From Flavobacteriia bacterium (GTDB lineage: Bacteria; Bacteroidota; Bacteroidia; Flavobacteriales; Weeksellaceae): DNA of 64,000 bases. The notes below the pieces were generated by a model. It saw nothing but the letters and a program-made list of their open reading frames with translations. It was not told the origin of the DNA and made no database searches. The translations under genes and the position numbers were made by a program. Location of the stretch: contig JAECQR010000001.1 in assembly GCA_015999765.1 (NCBI GenBank), forward strand, positions 1-64,000, in the 5' to 3' direction. Positions within the stretch are counted from its first letter, which is position 1. The number at the start of each line of letters is the position of its first letter. Positions 51,355-60,066 of the stretch are shown here, in pieces.

Positions 51355-54273
51355 ATGAAGAAACTAACAACAAGCGTTTTAGCTGTAGTTTTAACCTCCT
51401 CATTTGCTTTGGTAAATGCACAGGTTGACACTGCCAGAACGCAGGATATCGAAGGCGTTGTAGTAACAGCCTTGGGTATTAAGAGAGAGAAAAAGTCTAT
51501 CGGGTATGCTGCCCAGGAGGTTTCAGGTGAAACTATCTCTGACGCAGGGCAAAACAATGCCTTGAGTGCTTTATCAGGTAACGTAGCGGGGGTTACAGTT
51601 ACATCTCCTTCGTCTATGGGTGGTTCTACCAGAATCACAATGAGAGGGGTAAGTTCAATCATCGGTGAAAACAGACCGCTTATTATTGTTGACGGTGTAC
51701 CATTAGACAACAGTAACATCAACGACACCAACACGCAAAGAGGTGCAGGAGGTAGAGATTACGGTGACACGACTTTTGATATCAACCCAGACGATATAGA
51801 GTCGGTAACCGTATTGAAAGGAGGTCCGGCTGCTGCACTTTATGGTTCAAGAGCTTCCAACGGGGTTATTATTTACACCACAAAACAAGCGAAGAGAGGT
51901 AAAACTTCTATTGAATTGAATACCGGTGTTTCTTTTGAGTCGATTTATATCCGTCCAGAACTACAGAATTACTATGGTGGTGGTTTAGCTGATGAATTAC
52001 CAACTGCTGTAATTAATGGTCAAACCTACAATATTGCAGATTATGGCATGGATGAATCTTGGGGTCCAAAATATGATCCTAATTTAATGTATCTTCCTTG
52101 GAATGCATTTGACCCGGAATTTGCAGGTGATTATATGAAAACAATCCCTTGGGTTGCGCCTGAGCACGGTGTAGATTCTTTCTTCGATACGGGAATTACC
52201 CTTACGAATAACATCTCGGTTTCAAAATCTTTTGAAAAATCAAACCTGAGAGTTTCTTACACCAATACAGATATTTCAGGTATCGTGCCAACCAGTAGTA
52301 TCAAGAAGCACAATTTTGGTATTAACCTTAACAGTGAACTAAGTGAAAAACTTAAGGTTGAAACAGGATTGAATTTTGTACAGACTCACGGTTTCAACAG
52401 ACCTGAACAAGGATATGGTGATAACTCTGTAGCTCAGAAATTTTACCAATGGGGACAAAGACAGTTGGACTTCTCTAAACTGAAAGACTATAAATTAGCA
52501 AACGGAAACCAAAGAAGCTGGAATAGAACAGCTTGGGATGACGGGACTCCTTTATATTCTGATAACCCTTACTGGACGATCTACGAAAACGTTTCAAACG
52601 ATAGAAGAAACAGGTTCTTCGGTAACGCTGGTTTAACTTATAACATTCTGGATAACTTATATGTTGTAGGTAAAGTGTATGCTGATATTTATGCACAGGA
52701 TAACGATTCCCGTGTAGCGATTGGTTCTCAGTCAACTTCGGGTTATGCGACCAATTCAAGAAACTTCTCAGAATTCAACTACGAAGGACGAGTTCACTGG
52801 AATCCAAGAATCTCTGATGATTTCACTTTGAATACTTTCGTTGGAGCAAACAGAAGAAACTCTAAATTAAGCAGACTTTTCGGCAACACGGTAGGTGGCT
52901 TGATTATCCCGAACTTCTATAACTTAAAAAACAGTATCGAAACTCCACTAGCTCAAAATGATGATTTCAACAGAAGAGTGAACTCTGTTTTCGGATCAGT
53001 TTCATTAGGATACAAAGAAACATTGTTCATTGAAGCTACTGGAAGAAACGACTGGTTCAGTACTACAGTTCATGACGGATTCTATCCTTCTATCACTGGT
53101 AGTTTCGTATTTTCTAATGTATTGAAAACAGATTGGTTGTCTTTCGGTAAAATTAGAGCAGGTTGGGCAAAAGTTGCGAGTGATACAGACCCTTATTCTG
53201 TAGTAAATGTTATGAGCCAGGCTGTTAACTTCAACGGTGTACCAAGATATACTCTAAGCACGCAGAACAACAATCCGGATCTTAGACCAGAACTTAAGGA
53301 AACTAAGGAAATTGGTATTGAAGCTAACTTCTTTAAAAACAGATTTGGTTTCGATGTGACTTATTACGATGTTAATATCACTGACGCAATTCTTCCGTTA
53401 ACAATTGATCCTGCAACTGGATTTAGAAGTAACGTGGTAAACGCTGGTGAAATCAGCAACAAAGGTATCGAAGCCATGGTATTTGTAACTCCGGTTAAAA
53501 CTGAGGATTTCTCATGGACACTTAACTGGAACTTTGCCCAGAACGACAACAAAATCATAAAACTGTATGAAGGCGTAACAACATATCAGCTTACAGTTGC
53601 TCCATTTAGAGCTCGTTTATTAGCGGTTGAAGGTGAATCTTACGGATCTATTTATGGAACAGATTTTGTTTATGATGCAAACGGAAACAAAGTAATTGCT
53701 TCAAACGGCCGTTACGCAGCTTCAGGAATCAAAAACCTAGGCTCTACATTGCCTGATTACAACATGGGTCTTAGAAATACCATGAAATATAAAAACCTAA
53801 GTTTATCATTCTTATTTGATATGCAGAAAGGCGGTAAATATTTCTCTACTTCACACATGTGGGGAATGTACTCAGGGATGATCGAAGAATCCGCACTTGG
53901 AGGCAACAGAGCAGATGGTGTAGTATTAGAAGGTGTTTTAGCTGATGGAACACCAAACACACGTAACATTTCTGCTCAGGCATGGGGGGCAATGCACTAT
54001 AATACTGTAGATGCTCTTAATGTTTTCGATGCAGATTACATTAAACTAAGAGATGTAACTCTTGGTTACGACTTACCGAAGTCTATTATCGGTGGGTTCC
54101 TTGAAGGAGTTAGAATTTCAGCATTTGGTAGAAACCTACTGGCATGGAATTTAGATTGGAAAGGTATGGATCCTGAAAATACCTCTTACGGTTCAGGAAA
54201 CATCCAGGGTCTTGAAGGTGGTTCACTTCCTTCAACAAGACAATTTGGATTTAACGTTAACTTTAAATTTTAA
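51355..54273 (+). CDS. SusC/RagA-family TonB-dependent outer-membrane receptor
   Basis: This 972-residue outer-membrane transporter forms a lidded channel with its SusD partner and imports bound nutrients with TonB energy. The signal peptide ends LVNAQ. The SusC signature begins DIEGVVVTALGIKREKKSIGYA, and the plug contains IRTM-like TRITMRGVSSIIGENRPLII (VDGVPLDN follows). The 22-strand barrel ends in the aromatic-rich RQFGFNVNFKF. It lacks the N-terminal carboxypeptidase-regulatory-like domain that many SusC proteins carry. The susD-type gene is 7 bp downstream. The substrate is unknown, and no glycan enzyme is nearby. Confidence 0.94.
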   Translation: MKKLTTSVLAVVLTSSFALVNAQVDTARTQDIEGVVVTALGIKREKKSIGYAAQEVSGETISDAGQNNALSALSGNVAGVTVTSPSSMGGSTRITMRGVSSIIGENRPLIIVDGVPLDNSNINDTNTQRGAGGRDYGDTTFDINPDDIESVTVLKGGPAAALYGSRASNGVIIYTTKQAKRGKTSIELNTGVSFESIYIRPELQNYYGGGLADELPTAVINGQTYNIADYGMDESWGPKYDPNLMYLPWNAFDPEFAGDYMKTIPWVAPEHGVDSFFDTGITLTNNISVSKSFEKSNLRVSYTNTDISGIVPTSSIKKHNFGINLNSELSEKLKVETGLNFVQTHGFNRPEQGYGDNSVAQKFYQWGQRQLDFSKLKDYKLANGNQRSWNRTAWDDGTPLYSDNPYWTIYENVSNDRRNRFFGNAGLTYNILDNLYVVGKVYADIYAQDNDSRVAIGSQSTSGYATNSRNFSEFNYEGRVHWNPRISDDFTLNTFVGANRRNSKLSRLFGNTVGGLIIPNFYNLKNSIETPLAQNDDFNRRVNSVFGSVSLGYKETLFIEATGRNDWFSTTVHDGFYPSITGSFVFSNVLKTDWLSFGKIRAGWAKVASDTDPYSVVNVMSQAVNFNGVPRYTLSTQNNNPDLRPELKETKEIGIEANFFKNRFGFDVTYYDVNITDAILPLTIDPATGFRSNVVNAGEISNKGIEAMVFVTPVKTEDFSWTLNWNFAQNDNKIIKLYEGVTTYQLTVAPFRARLLAVEGESYGSIYGTDFVYDANGNKVIASNGRYAASGIKNLGSTLPDYNMGLRNTMKYKNLSLSFLFDMQKGGKYFSTSHMWGMYSGMIEESALGGNRADGVVLEGVLADGTPNTRNISAQAWGAMHYNTVDALNVFDADYIKLRDVTLGYDLPKSIIGGFLEGVRISAFGRNLLAWNLDWKGMDPENTSYGSGNIQGLEGGSLPSTRQFGFNVNFKF

Positions 54274-54280
54274 TTAGACA

Positions 54281-55870
54281 ATGAAAAATATAAAAAAAAT
54301 TGCTTACGCTTTTGCCGCAGTTTTACTTACATCCACCGCAATTGTGAGTTGTACTCAGGATTTCGATGAGATTAATAAAAGTCCAAACAATCCAGAAACA
54401 GCTTTAAGTTATGGAGTTTGGAACGCAGCAAACAAAATAGTAACAGATGCTACCCGAAATTCATTCGAGTCAGCCAGAGTTACTTTACCATGGATGCAGT
54501 ATTCAGCTCAAGTAGCTTATACTGAAGAGGACAGATACCAATATAGGTTAACTAGCGGTGACGCTATCTGGACTCAACTTTTTACCGCAGCTTCTAACTA
54601 CAAGAAGATTATTGACATGAACACCGATCCTGCAACTGCAGGACCTACAAGCGCTTACGGTTCTAATGCTAACCAGATTGCAGCTTCTAGAGTAATGTTA
54701 TCTTATGTGTTCCTGAATCTTGCAGACACATTCGGTGATATTCCTTATTACTCCTATGGTAACAATGACGCAGACTTTCAGGCTTTAAATGCAAATGAGT
54801 ATCTAAGACCTAAATTTGCTTCTCAAGCAAAGGTTTATGCTGATATCATGAAAGAACTGAAAGAAGCTGCAGCGATGGTTGAAGTTGACCAGCCAGTTTT
54901 CATCCAAGGTGATATTCTTTTTGGAGGAGATGGTACTAAACTTAAAAAGTTTGCGAACTCCCTAAGATTAAGAGTTGCTACCCGAGTAAAAGGTGTAGTT
55001 CCTGGAGCTGAAGCTCATTTGGCTGAAGCTATTGCTGCTGGCGTTATGACGTCTAATGCAGATAACGTTGGGGTAACTTATGAAAACAATTTAGTAAACC
55101 CTTCTCCAATGTACAACGATTTCAGAACCCGTTCTGACTTCTCAGTATCTAAAACGTTCATTGATTTACTAAAAGGTACTAACGGTAACTTTGGTCTAGA
55201 TCCAAGATTGTTTAAGTATGCTGCACCTATGGGTACGCTTAAGGCTACGATCCTTGATGGTTCTTACACAGAATCTACAGATCCTGCCGATTACGTAGGT
55301 CAGCCATATGGTTTAGACCAGTCAATGTCAACGGCTCAGGCAGTTCAGTCTAACTTCTTCAGTAAATATGTTTACAAAAGAAACTATACTGAGATCCTAA
55401 TGGAATATTCTGAAGTAGAATTTTTATTAAGTGAGGCTAATGGCTGGAGCCAGTCTAACTATGAAAAAGGAGTTAAGGCTTCTATGACTAAATGGGGCGT
55501 TAGCGCAGCAGCAGCAGATGCTTTTGTAGCAACTTTGCCTCCTGCAAACATGAAAAATGTATTAACTCAGAAATATGTAGCATTATTCATGCAGCCTTAT
55601 GAAGCATGGGCAGATTACAGAAGAACAGGATACCCAGATACAAGCGTTCTTTTACTGCCAGGTGAGACTTATGCACTCAATGTACCTGACCCTGTAAGTG
55701 GAGCTACTACTTATGTTTTTGAACCACTAATTGCTGGTCTTACAGATTTGCCAACAAGATTGTTCTATCCAACGGTAATTCAAACATTGAATCCTGAAAA
55801 TTATGCTGCTGCTTCAGCTGCAATTGGAGGCGATACAATGAAAACCAAACTTATCTGGGATAAAAACTAA
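54281..55870 (+). CDS. SusD/RagB-family nutrient-binding lipoprotein
   Basis: This 529-residue surface lipoprotein is the lid of the SusC channel. The lipobox is TAIVSC, with cysteine near residue 24, followed by TQDFDEINKSPNNP, typical of the SusD-like_2 branch. Tetratricopeptide-like helices follow, with YVFLNLADTFGDIPYY and KFANSLRLRVATR. The late EAWADYRRTGYPD is strongly conserved. It ends at a terminator. The ligand cannot be inferred; this branch is often linked to peptides or non-starch glycans, but that is only a tendency. Confidence 0.92.
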   Translation: MKNIKKIAYAFAAVLLTSTAIVSCTQDFDEINKSPNNPETALSYGVWNAANKIVTDATRNSFESARVTLPWMQYSAQVAYTEEDRYQYRLTSGDAIWTQLFTAASNYKKIIDMNTDPATAGPTSAYGSNANQIAASRVMLSYVFLNLADTFGDIPYYSYGNNDADFQALNANEYLRPKFASQAKVYADIMKELKEAAAMVEVDQPVFIQGDILFGGDGTKLKKFANSLRLRVATRVKGVVPGAEAHLAEAIAAGVMTSNADNVGVTYENNLVNPSPMYNDFRTRSDFSVSKTFIDLLKGTNGNFGLDPRLFKYAAPMGTLKATILDGSYTESTDPADYVGQPYGLDQSMSTAQAVQSNFFSKYVYKRNYTEILMEYSEVEFLLSEANGWSQSNYEKGVKASMTKWGVSAAAADAFVATLPPANMKNVLTQKYVALFMQPYEAWADYRRTGYPDTSVLLLPGETYALNVPDPVSGATTYVFEPLIAGLTDLPTRLFYPTVIQTLNPENYAAASAAIGGDTMKTKLIWDKN

Positions 55871-55893
55871 GTAACTTAGTCTTATTTTTACTA

Positions 55894-55920
55894 AACCACT
55901 CTTCTGAGTGGTTTTTTTAT
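55894..55920 (+). terminator. Terminator of susC-susD
   Basis: AACCACTC and GAGTGGTT form an 8-bp stem with a 4-base loop and seven T. A TATATTTG -7 box for argS follows at 55926-55933. Confidence 0.85.
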
Positions 55921-55951
55921 TTCCGTATATTTGTAATTCAAAATTTTGAAG

Positions 55952-57730
55952 ATGAATATTAAAGATAGTATTGAGAACAAAATCGCTGAAGTCGTTCAAA
56001 ATGTTTTTCAGATTGATGATGTAAACCAGAGAAACAATGTCAAACTTGAAGTACAGCAGAACAAAACGGGTTTCGAAGGTGATTTCACCATCGTTACTTT
56101 CCCTTTAGTGAAAATCCTTAAGAAAAGTCCCGATCTTATTGCTATGGAACTTGGTGACGCACTATCAACTCAAGCGGACTTTGTTGAGAACTTCAACGTG
56201 GTAAAAGGATTTCTGAATCTGAAAATCAAAAACAGTTTCTTCCTCGATAATTTTAATTACGTAAAAGAAAATTTTGACGCTGTAGAGAAGAAAAACCAAA
56301 CCGTTATGGTAGAATATTCTTCTCCAAATACCAATAAGCCACTTCACTTAGGGCATATCCGTAATAACTTATTGGGCTACTCAGTCGCACAAATCCTTAA
56401 AGAAGATGGTTACGATGTGCTCAAAACCCAAATCATTAATGATCGCGGAATTCATATTTGCAAATCAATGCTCGCCTGGGAAAAATTCGGCAATCAGGAA
56501 ACACCACAGTCTACCGGGACCAAAGGTGATAAGTTCGTGGGAAACTATTACGTCGCATTCGACAAAAACTATAAAAAGGAAATCGCTGATTTGGTAACGC
56601 AGGGTCATGATGAAGAGACTGCAAAAAAACAGGCACCTATTATCCTGGAAGCCCAGAAAATGCTTTTGGACTGGGAAAAAGGTGACGAAAGCGTAAGAAC
56701 CCTTTGGAACGAAATGAACTCCTGGGTTTATGAAGGTTTCGGCCAAACGTATAAAAAGCTGGGTGTCGATTTTGATCAGGTTCAGTACGAAAGCAATACT
56801 TATTTACTGGGAAAAGACCTCATTCAGGAAGGTTTAGTAAGCGGCGTACTCTACAGAAAAGACGACGGTTCGGTTTGGTGCGATCTTACTGATGAAGGTC
56901 TCGACCACAAATTATTGATCCGTTCCGACGGAACATCGGTTTATATGACACAGGATTTGGGAACAGCGGTTCAGCGTTTCAAGGAAAATAATATTCAGAA
57001 ACTTATTTATACGGTAGGTAACGAACAGGATTATCATTTCGATGTATTGTTTAAAATCCTTAAGAAATTAGGTTATAGCTGGGCTGAAGATCTTCACCAC
57101 CTTTCCTATGGAATGGTAGAACTTCCCGAAGGCAAAATGAAATCCCGCGAAGGAACAGTGGTAGATGCTGATGATCTGATTCAGGAAATGGTAGAAACTG
57201 CCAAAGAAAAAGCAGAAGAACTCGGCAAACTCGAAAATCTTAGTGAAGAGGAAAAAGAAAAATCATACGAAACAGTTGGTTTAGGCGCTTTGAAATATTT
57301 CATACTCAAAGTGGATCCAAAGAAAAAAATGCTTTTCAATCCAAAAGAAAGCATAGATTTTAACGGGAATACAGGCCCTTTCATTCAGTATACCTACGCA
57401 AGAATTCAGTCTTTGCTTACCAAGGCAGAATACCGGGAGCAAACCATCTCAGATTACGAAATCAATGATTCCGAAAAAGATCTGATAATGAATCTGCTCA
57501 ACTTTAAAGACGTAGTTTCCAAAGCAGCCGAAACGCTCTCCCCTGCTTTGGTCGCCAACTATATATATGAACTTGTGAAATCTTATAATTCTTTTTATCA
57601 GAATAATCCGATTCTGAAGCAGGACGATGCTACCGCGAAACAGTTCCGCCTTGAACTTTCTGCAGTAACCGGAAAAACAATAAGAAAAGGACTCGCCCTT
57701 CTGGGAATCGGAACAGTTGACAGAATGTAA
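55952..57730 (+). CDS. argS: Arginine--tRNA ligase
   Basis: This class I synthetase charges tRNA-Arg and has 592 residues. I start at MNIKDSIENKIAEVVQ; an in-frame TTG two codons earlier is less likely. The HIGH motif reads HLGHIRNN after SSPNTNKPL. The KMSKS region is replaced by GKMKSREGT, as is usual for many ArgRS. The N-terminal Add-1 domain and the C-terminal anticodon helices (LVKSYNSFYQNNPIL) are present. The menE start overlaps its stop by one base. Confidence 0.96.
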   Translation: MNIKDSIENKIAEVVQNVFQIDDVNQRNNVKLEVQQNKTGFEGDFTIVTFPLVKILKKSPDLIAMELGDALSTQADFVENFNVVKGFLNLKIKNSFFLDNFNYVKENFDAVEKKNQTVMVEYSSPNTNKPLHLGHIRNNLLGYSVAQILKEDGYDVLKTQIINDRGIHICKSMLAWEKFGNQETPQSTGTKGDKFVGNYYVAFDKNYKKEIADLVTQGHDEETAKKQAPIILEAQKMLLDWEKGDESVRTLWNEMNSWVYEGFGQTYKKLGVDFDQVQYESNTYLLGKDLIQEGLVSGVLYRKDDGSVWCDLTDEGLDHKLLIRSDGTSVYMTQDLGTAVQRFKENNIQKLIYTVGNEQDYHFDVLFKILKKLGYSWAEDLHHLSYGMVELPEGKMKSREGTVVDADDLIQEMVETAKEKAEELGKLENLSEEEKEKSYETVGLGALKYFILKVDPKKKMLFNPKESIDFNGNTGPFIQYTYARIQSLLTKAEYREQTISDYEINDSEKDLIMNLLNFKDVVSKAAETLSPALVANYIYELVKSYNSFYQNNPILKQDDATAKQFRLELSAVTGKTIRKGLALLGIGTVDRM

Positions 57731-58776
57731 TGTTCATCGATTTCGCGCAAAATATCAATCTGGAATCACTTTCTCCCCAAACCGATTTTGAGGAAAAAGT
57801 GATTTCCTTTTTAAAGGAATGGTATTCCGATTCTCATTATGTTTCGGTCCAGACTTCAGGTTCTACGGGAACCCCAAAAGTTTTTGAAATCGAAAAAAGC
57901 AGAATGCTGAGTTCCGCAAAGATGACCTGCGATTTCCTGAACTTAAAACCTGGAAACACTGCATTAGTGTGTCTTCCGGTCGAATACATTTCGGGTAAGA
58001 TGATGATAGTGCGGGCTCTGGAAAGAAAACTGAAACTGTTGATTGCAACCCCTTCCTCAAAACCGCTGGAATATTTAGAAGAGAAAGTTGATTTCTGCGC
58101 GATGTCGCCGCTACAGGTTGAAAATTCTCTAGACAAAATTCATTTCATTAAAAACTTAATTATTGGTGGTGCTCAGGTTTCGGAAAGTTTAAAAACTAAA
58201 ATTCATAAGCAACTGCCACCCGACATCCATCATCCGGCACCCCGTATTTACGAAACTTACGGTATGAGCGAAACGCTTTCTCATATCGCCTTGAAACAGA
58301 TTTATCCTTCATCCGAAGAATACTTTTCTGTCTTTGAAGGTATTGAAATTTGTCTCGATGAGAGAGCTTGTTTAAAGATTGCAGCTCCGAAACTTAACCC
58401 GGAAATTCTTAAAACGAACGATTTAGTTGAGCTGAAAGAAAGCTATCAGTTCAAATTTTTAGGCAGAATCGATAATGTAATCAATTCCGGTGGACTTAAA
58501 ATTCGTCCCGAAGAAGTTGAAAATTTACTGAAAAGATATTTGCATAATGAAGTGGCTTTTCTTGGGATTAAAGACGAAAAATTGGGTCAGAAACTGATTT
58601 TAGTAATTGAAGGAAATGAAAATTCTAATCTAATCGGACTGCTGGAATTGGCCTTTACTGTAATCCAAAACACTTTCTCTAAAAATCATCTCCCGAAGGA
58701 AATTCATTTCATCACTAAATTTCCCAGGATTCCCAACGGAAAAATTAACCGCAAAGAATTGCTACATTTGTTTTAG
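57730..58776 (+). CDS. menE: o-Succinylbenzoate--CoA ligase, MenE type
   Basis: This 348-residue AMP-forming acyl-CoA ligase is likely to activate o-succinylbenzoate in menaquinone synthesis. Adenylation motifs are QTSGSTGTPKVFEIEKS (A3) near residue 41, IYETYGMSETLSHIALKQ (A5) and the C-terminal FPRIPNGKINRKELL with the A10 lysine. The protein is much shorter than the 480-500 residues of E. coli-type MenE, as is common in Bacteroidota. No other men gene is beside it. Overlap with argS suggests a shared transcript. Confidence 0.82.
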   Translation: MFIDFAQNINLESLSPQTDFEEKVISFLKEWYSDSHYVSVQTSGSTGTPKVFEIEKSRMLSSAKMTCDFLNLKPGNTALVCLPVEYISGKMMIVRALERKLKLLIATPSSKPLEYLEEKVDFCAMSPLQVENSLDKIHFIKNLIIGGAQVSESLKTKIHKQLPPDIHHPAPRIYETYGMSETLSHIALKQIYPSSEEYFSVFEGIEICLDERACLKIAAPKLNPEILKTNDLVELKESYQFKFLGRIDNVINSGGLKIRPEEVENLLKRYLHNEVAFLGIKDEKLGQKLILVIEGNENSNLIGLLELAFTVIQNTFSKNHLPKEIHFITKFPRIPNGKINRKELLHLF

Positions 58777-58790
58777 CCATTCTTATCTCC

Positions 58791-59183
58791 ATGAAAAATT
58801 TCACCAATGAACTTACTTACAAAACCTCCCGCAGCAGTGGCGCAGGCGGACAGAACGTAAATAAGGTAGAAACTTCCGTCACTGTAATGTGGAATATAGC
58901 TGGCACTGAATTTTTTAAAGAAGAAGAAAAAGAATTAATCGCGCTAAAACTAAAAAACAGGATTAATCTTGAAGGTATTCTTCAGCTCACCGTTTCGGAG
59001 AGCCGCACCCAACTTCAGAATAAAAAGATCGCGACTGAGAAAATACTGGATCTGGTAAATAAATCGCTCGTTAAACCAAAACTCCGCAAACCTACTAAAC
59101 CAAGCAAAAGACAGGTGGAAAAGAGAATTCAGGCAAAAAAACAGCTCTCAGAAAAAAAGGAGAACCGAAAATTCAGATTGTAG
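58791..59183 (+). CDS. arfB: Peptidyl-tRNA hydrolase ArfB (ribosome rescue)
   Basis: This 130-residue protein is a stand-alone release-factor catalytic domain. The GGQ motif is in SSGAGGQNVNKVET near residue 18. The C-terminal tail is rich in lysine (KPTKPSKRQVEKRIQAKKQLSEKK) and would insert into the empty mRNA channel of stalled ribosomes. This arrangement matches ArfB/YaeJ, which frees ribosomes stuck without a stop codon. It is third in the argS-menE-arfB unit, 14 bp after menE. Confidence 0.93.
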   Translation: MKNFTNELTYKTSRSSGAGGQNVNKVETSVTVMWNIAGTEFFKEEEKELIALKLKNRINLEGILQLTVSESRTQLQNKKIATEKILDLVNKSLVKPKLRKPTKPSKRQVEKRIQAKKQLSEKKENRKFRL

Positions 59184-59209
59184 CAGCAATGTTAATTTAT
59201 GCTAAACAC

Positions 59210-59240
59210 TTGTTTAGTAAATGGTTATTTCTTAAATTTG
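59210..59240 (+). promoter_or_regulatory. Promoter of the greA-like gene leader
   Basis: TTG (59210-59212), a 20-bp spacer and TAAATTTG (59233-59240) match the consensus well. Transcription would begin near 59247, leaving about 270 nt of leader before the GreA/GreB-family gene. Confidence 0.6.
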
Positions 59241-59262
59241 TAAAAATCAATTCAATAAGTTC

Positions 59263-59373
59263 ATGGTCACATCATTCTTTTTATCCGAAACCGGTATATC
59301 TAGGCTTTTGCTGTCCTTGCTTTATTTGCATACTGATTCATTTCTGAAAAGTTCAAAAGACTTCATCAATTAA
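59263..59373 (+). CDS. Possible 36-codon leader ORF
   Basis: This short frame, MVTSFFLSETGISRLLL and onward to DFIN, starts about 16 nt after the inferred transcription start. It ends just before a hairpin, inside the structured leader. It is rich in Leu (8) and Ser (8). Nothing shows that it is translated; its position alone suggests an upstream ORF that could tune the downstream gene. Confidence 0.25.
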   Translation: MVTSFFLSETGISRLLLSLLYLHTDSFLKSSKDFIN

Positions 59374-59456
59374 ACCCTGTCGGGTCCAAGACAGGGAATT
59401 CCAACATTTTAATCTCAATACCATTTGATGTGTTTTCACAGGCAAAACGTCTTTTG
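59354..59456 (+). promoter_or_regulatory. Structured 5' leader (nested hairpins)
   Basis: Three nested pairings are visible. CAAAAGAC (59354-59361) pairs with GTCTTTTG (59449-59456). CATCAA (59364-59369) pairs with TTGATG (59425-59430). CCCTGTC (59375-59381) pairs with GACAGGG (59390-59396). There is no T-run, so it is more like a regulatory leader or a small RNA than a terminator. Ligand or function is unknown. Confidence 0.45.
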
Positions 59457-59517
59457 ATGTTTACAGTCTGCGTTGGATCGCATAAAGCATGTCATGAATT
59501 CAAAAAAATATACAGAA

Positions 59518-59898
59518 ATGTCAGAAAACATAATTTTAACAACCGGAATCTACGACGCAATTAAGGATCACCTCAGAAGAAAAAAAGTAACCCCAAACGA
59601 AGAAGCAAGACTTACTTCCGAACTTCGGAATGCTAAGCAGGTTAGAAGAAGGGAACTTCCCGAAGATGTAGTGACGGTAGACCGCGTAGTTACTGTAAAA
59701 GACCACACCCTAAACAAAGAAGAAGAATATATTTTTGTGGGAGTTGCGCAGGCAAAGCCGAAAAAGAACAAACACTCTATCCTTTCTGATATGGCACTTG
59801 CAACGTTAGGATATAAAGTGGGTGACATCGTAGAATATCCTTTTAAAGACGGCGAAAGAACAATAGAAATTCTGAAAGTTGAACATTGGCAGAACTAA
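59518..59898 (+). CDS. GreA/GreB-family elongation-factor-like protein
   Basis: This protein of about 126 residues has the C-terminal GreA/GreB fold, whose full-length relatives rescue backtracked RNA polymerase. The family end reads YKVGDIVEYPFKDGERTIEILKVEHW. The N-terminal part is short, without the long coiled coil that carries the catalytic acids in GreA, so it may bind polymerase without cleavage activity, as Rnk does. I start at MSENIILTTGIYD; in-frame starts 8 codons (ATG) and 15 codons (TTG) earlier are possible. A terminator follows. Confidence 0.8.
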   Translation: MSENIILTTGIYDAIKDHLRRKKVTPNEEARLTSELRNAKQVRRRELPEDVVTVDRVVTVKDHTLNKEEEYIFVGVAQAKPKKNKHSILSDMALATLGYKVGDIVEYPFKDGERTIEILKVEHWQN

Positions 59899-59932
59899 TT
59901 TTCAGATAAATTCTACGCTCCATGATTTAATT

Positions 59933-59964
59933 AAAGTACAGCCTTTGCCAGGTTGTACTTTTTT
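59933..59964 (+). terminator. Terminator of the greA-like gene
   Basis: AAAGTACAGCC pairs with GGTTGTACTTT (one G-T pair) around a 7-base loop, then a T-run. Confidence 0.82.
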
Positions 59965-60019
59965 AATGAAAAATGCCGGAAGGATCAGTTAACGGGAATT
60001 TGATTTAGATTTTTGTGAA

Positions 60020-60050
60020 TTGAGACTTCCGTCCTAAAATATTATCTTTG
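60020..60050 (+). promoter_or_regulatory. Promoter of the deoxyhypusine-synthase-like gene
   Basis: TTG (60020-60022), a 20-bp spacer and TATCTTTG (60043-60050) match the consensus, 16 bp before the ATG. Confidence 0.65.
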
Positions 60051-60066
60051 CATAAACAATAAAAAA

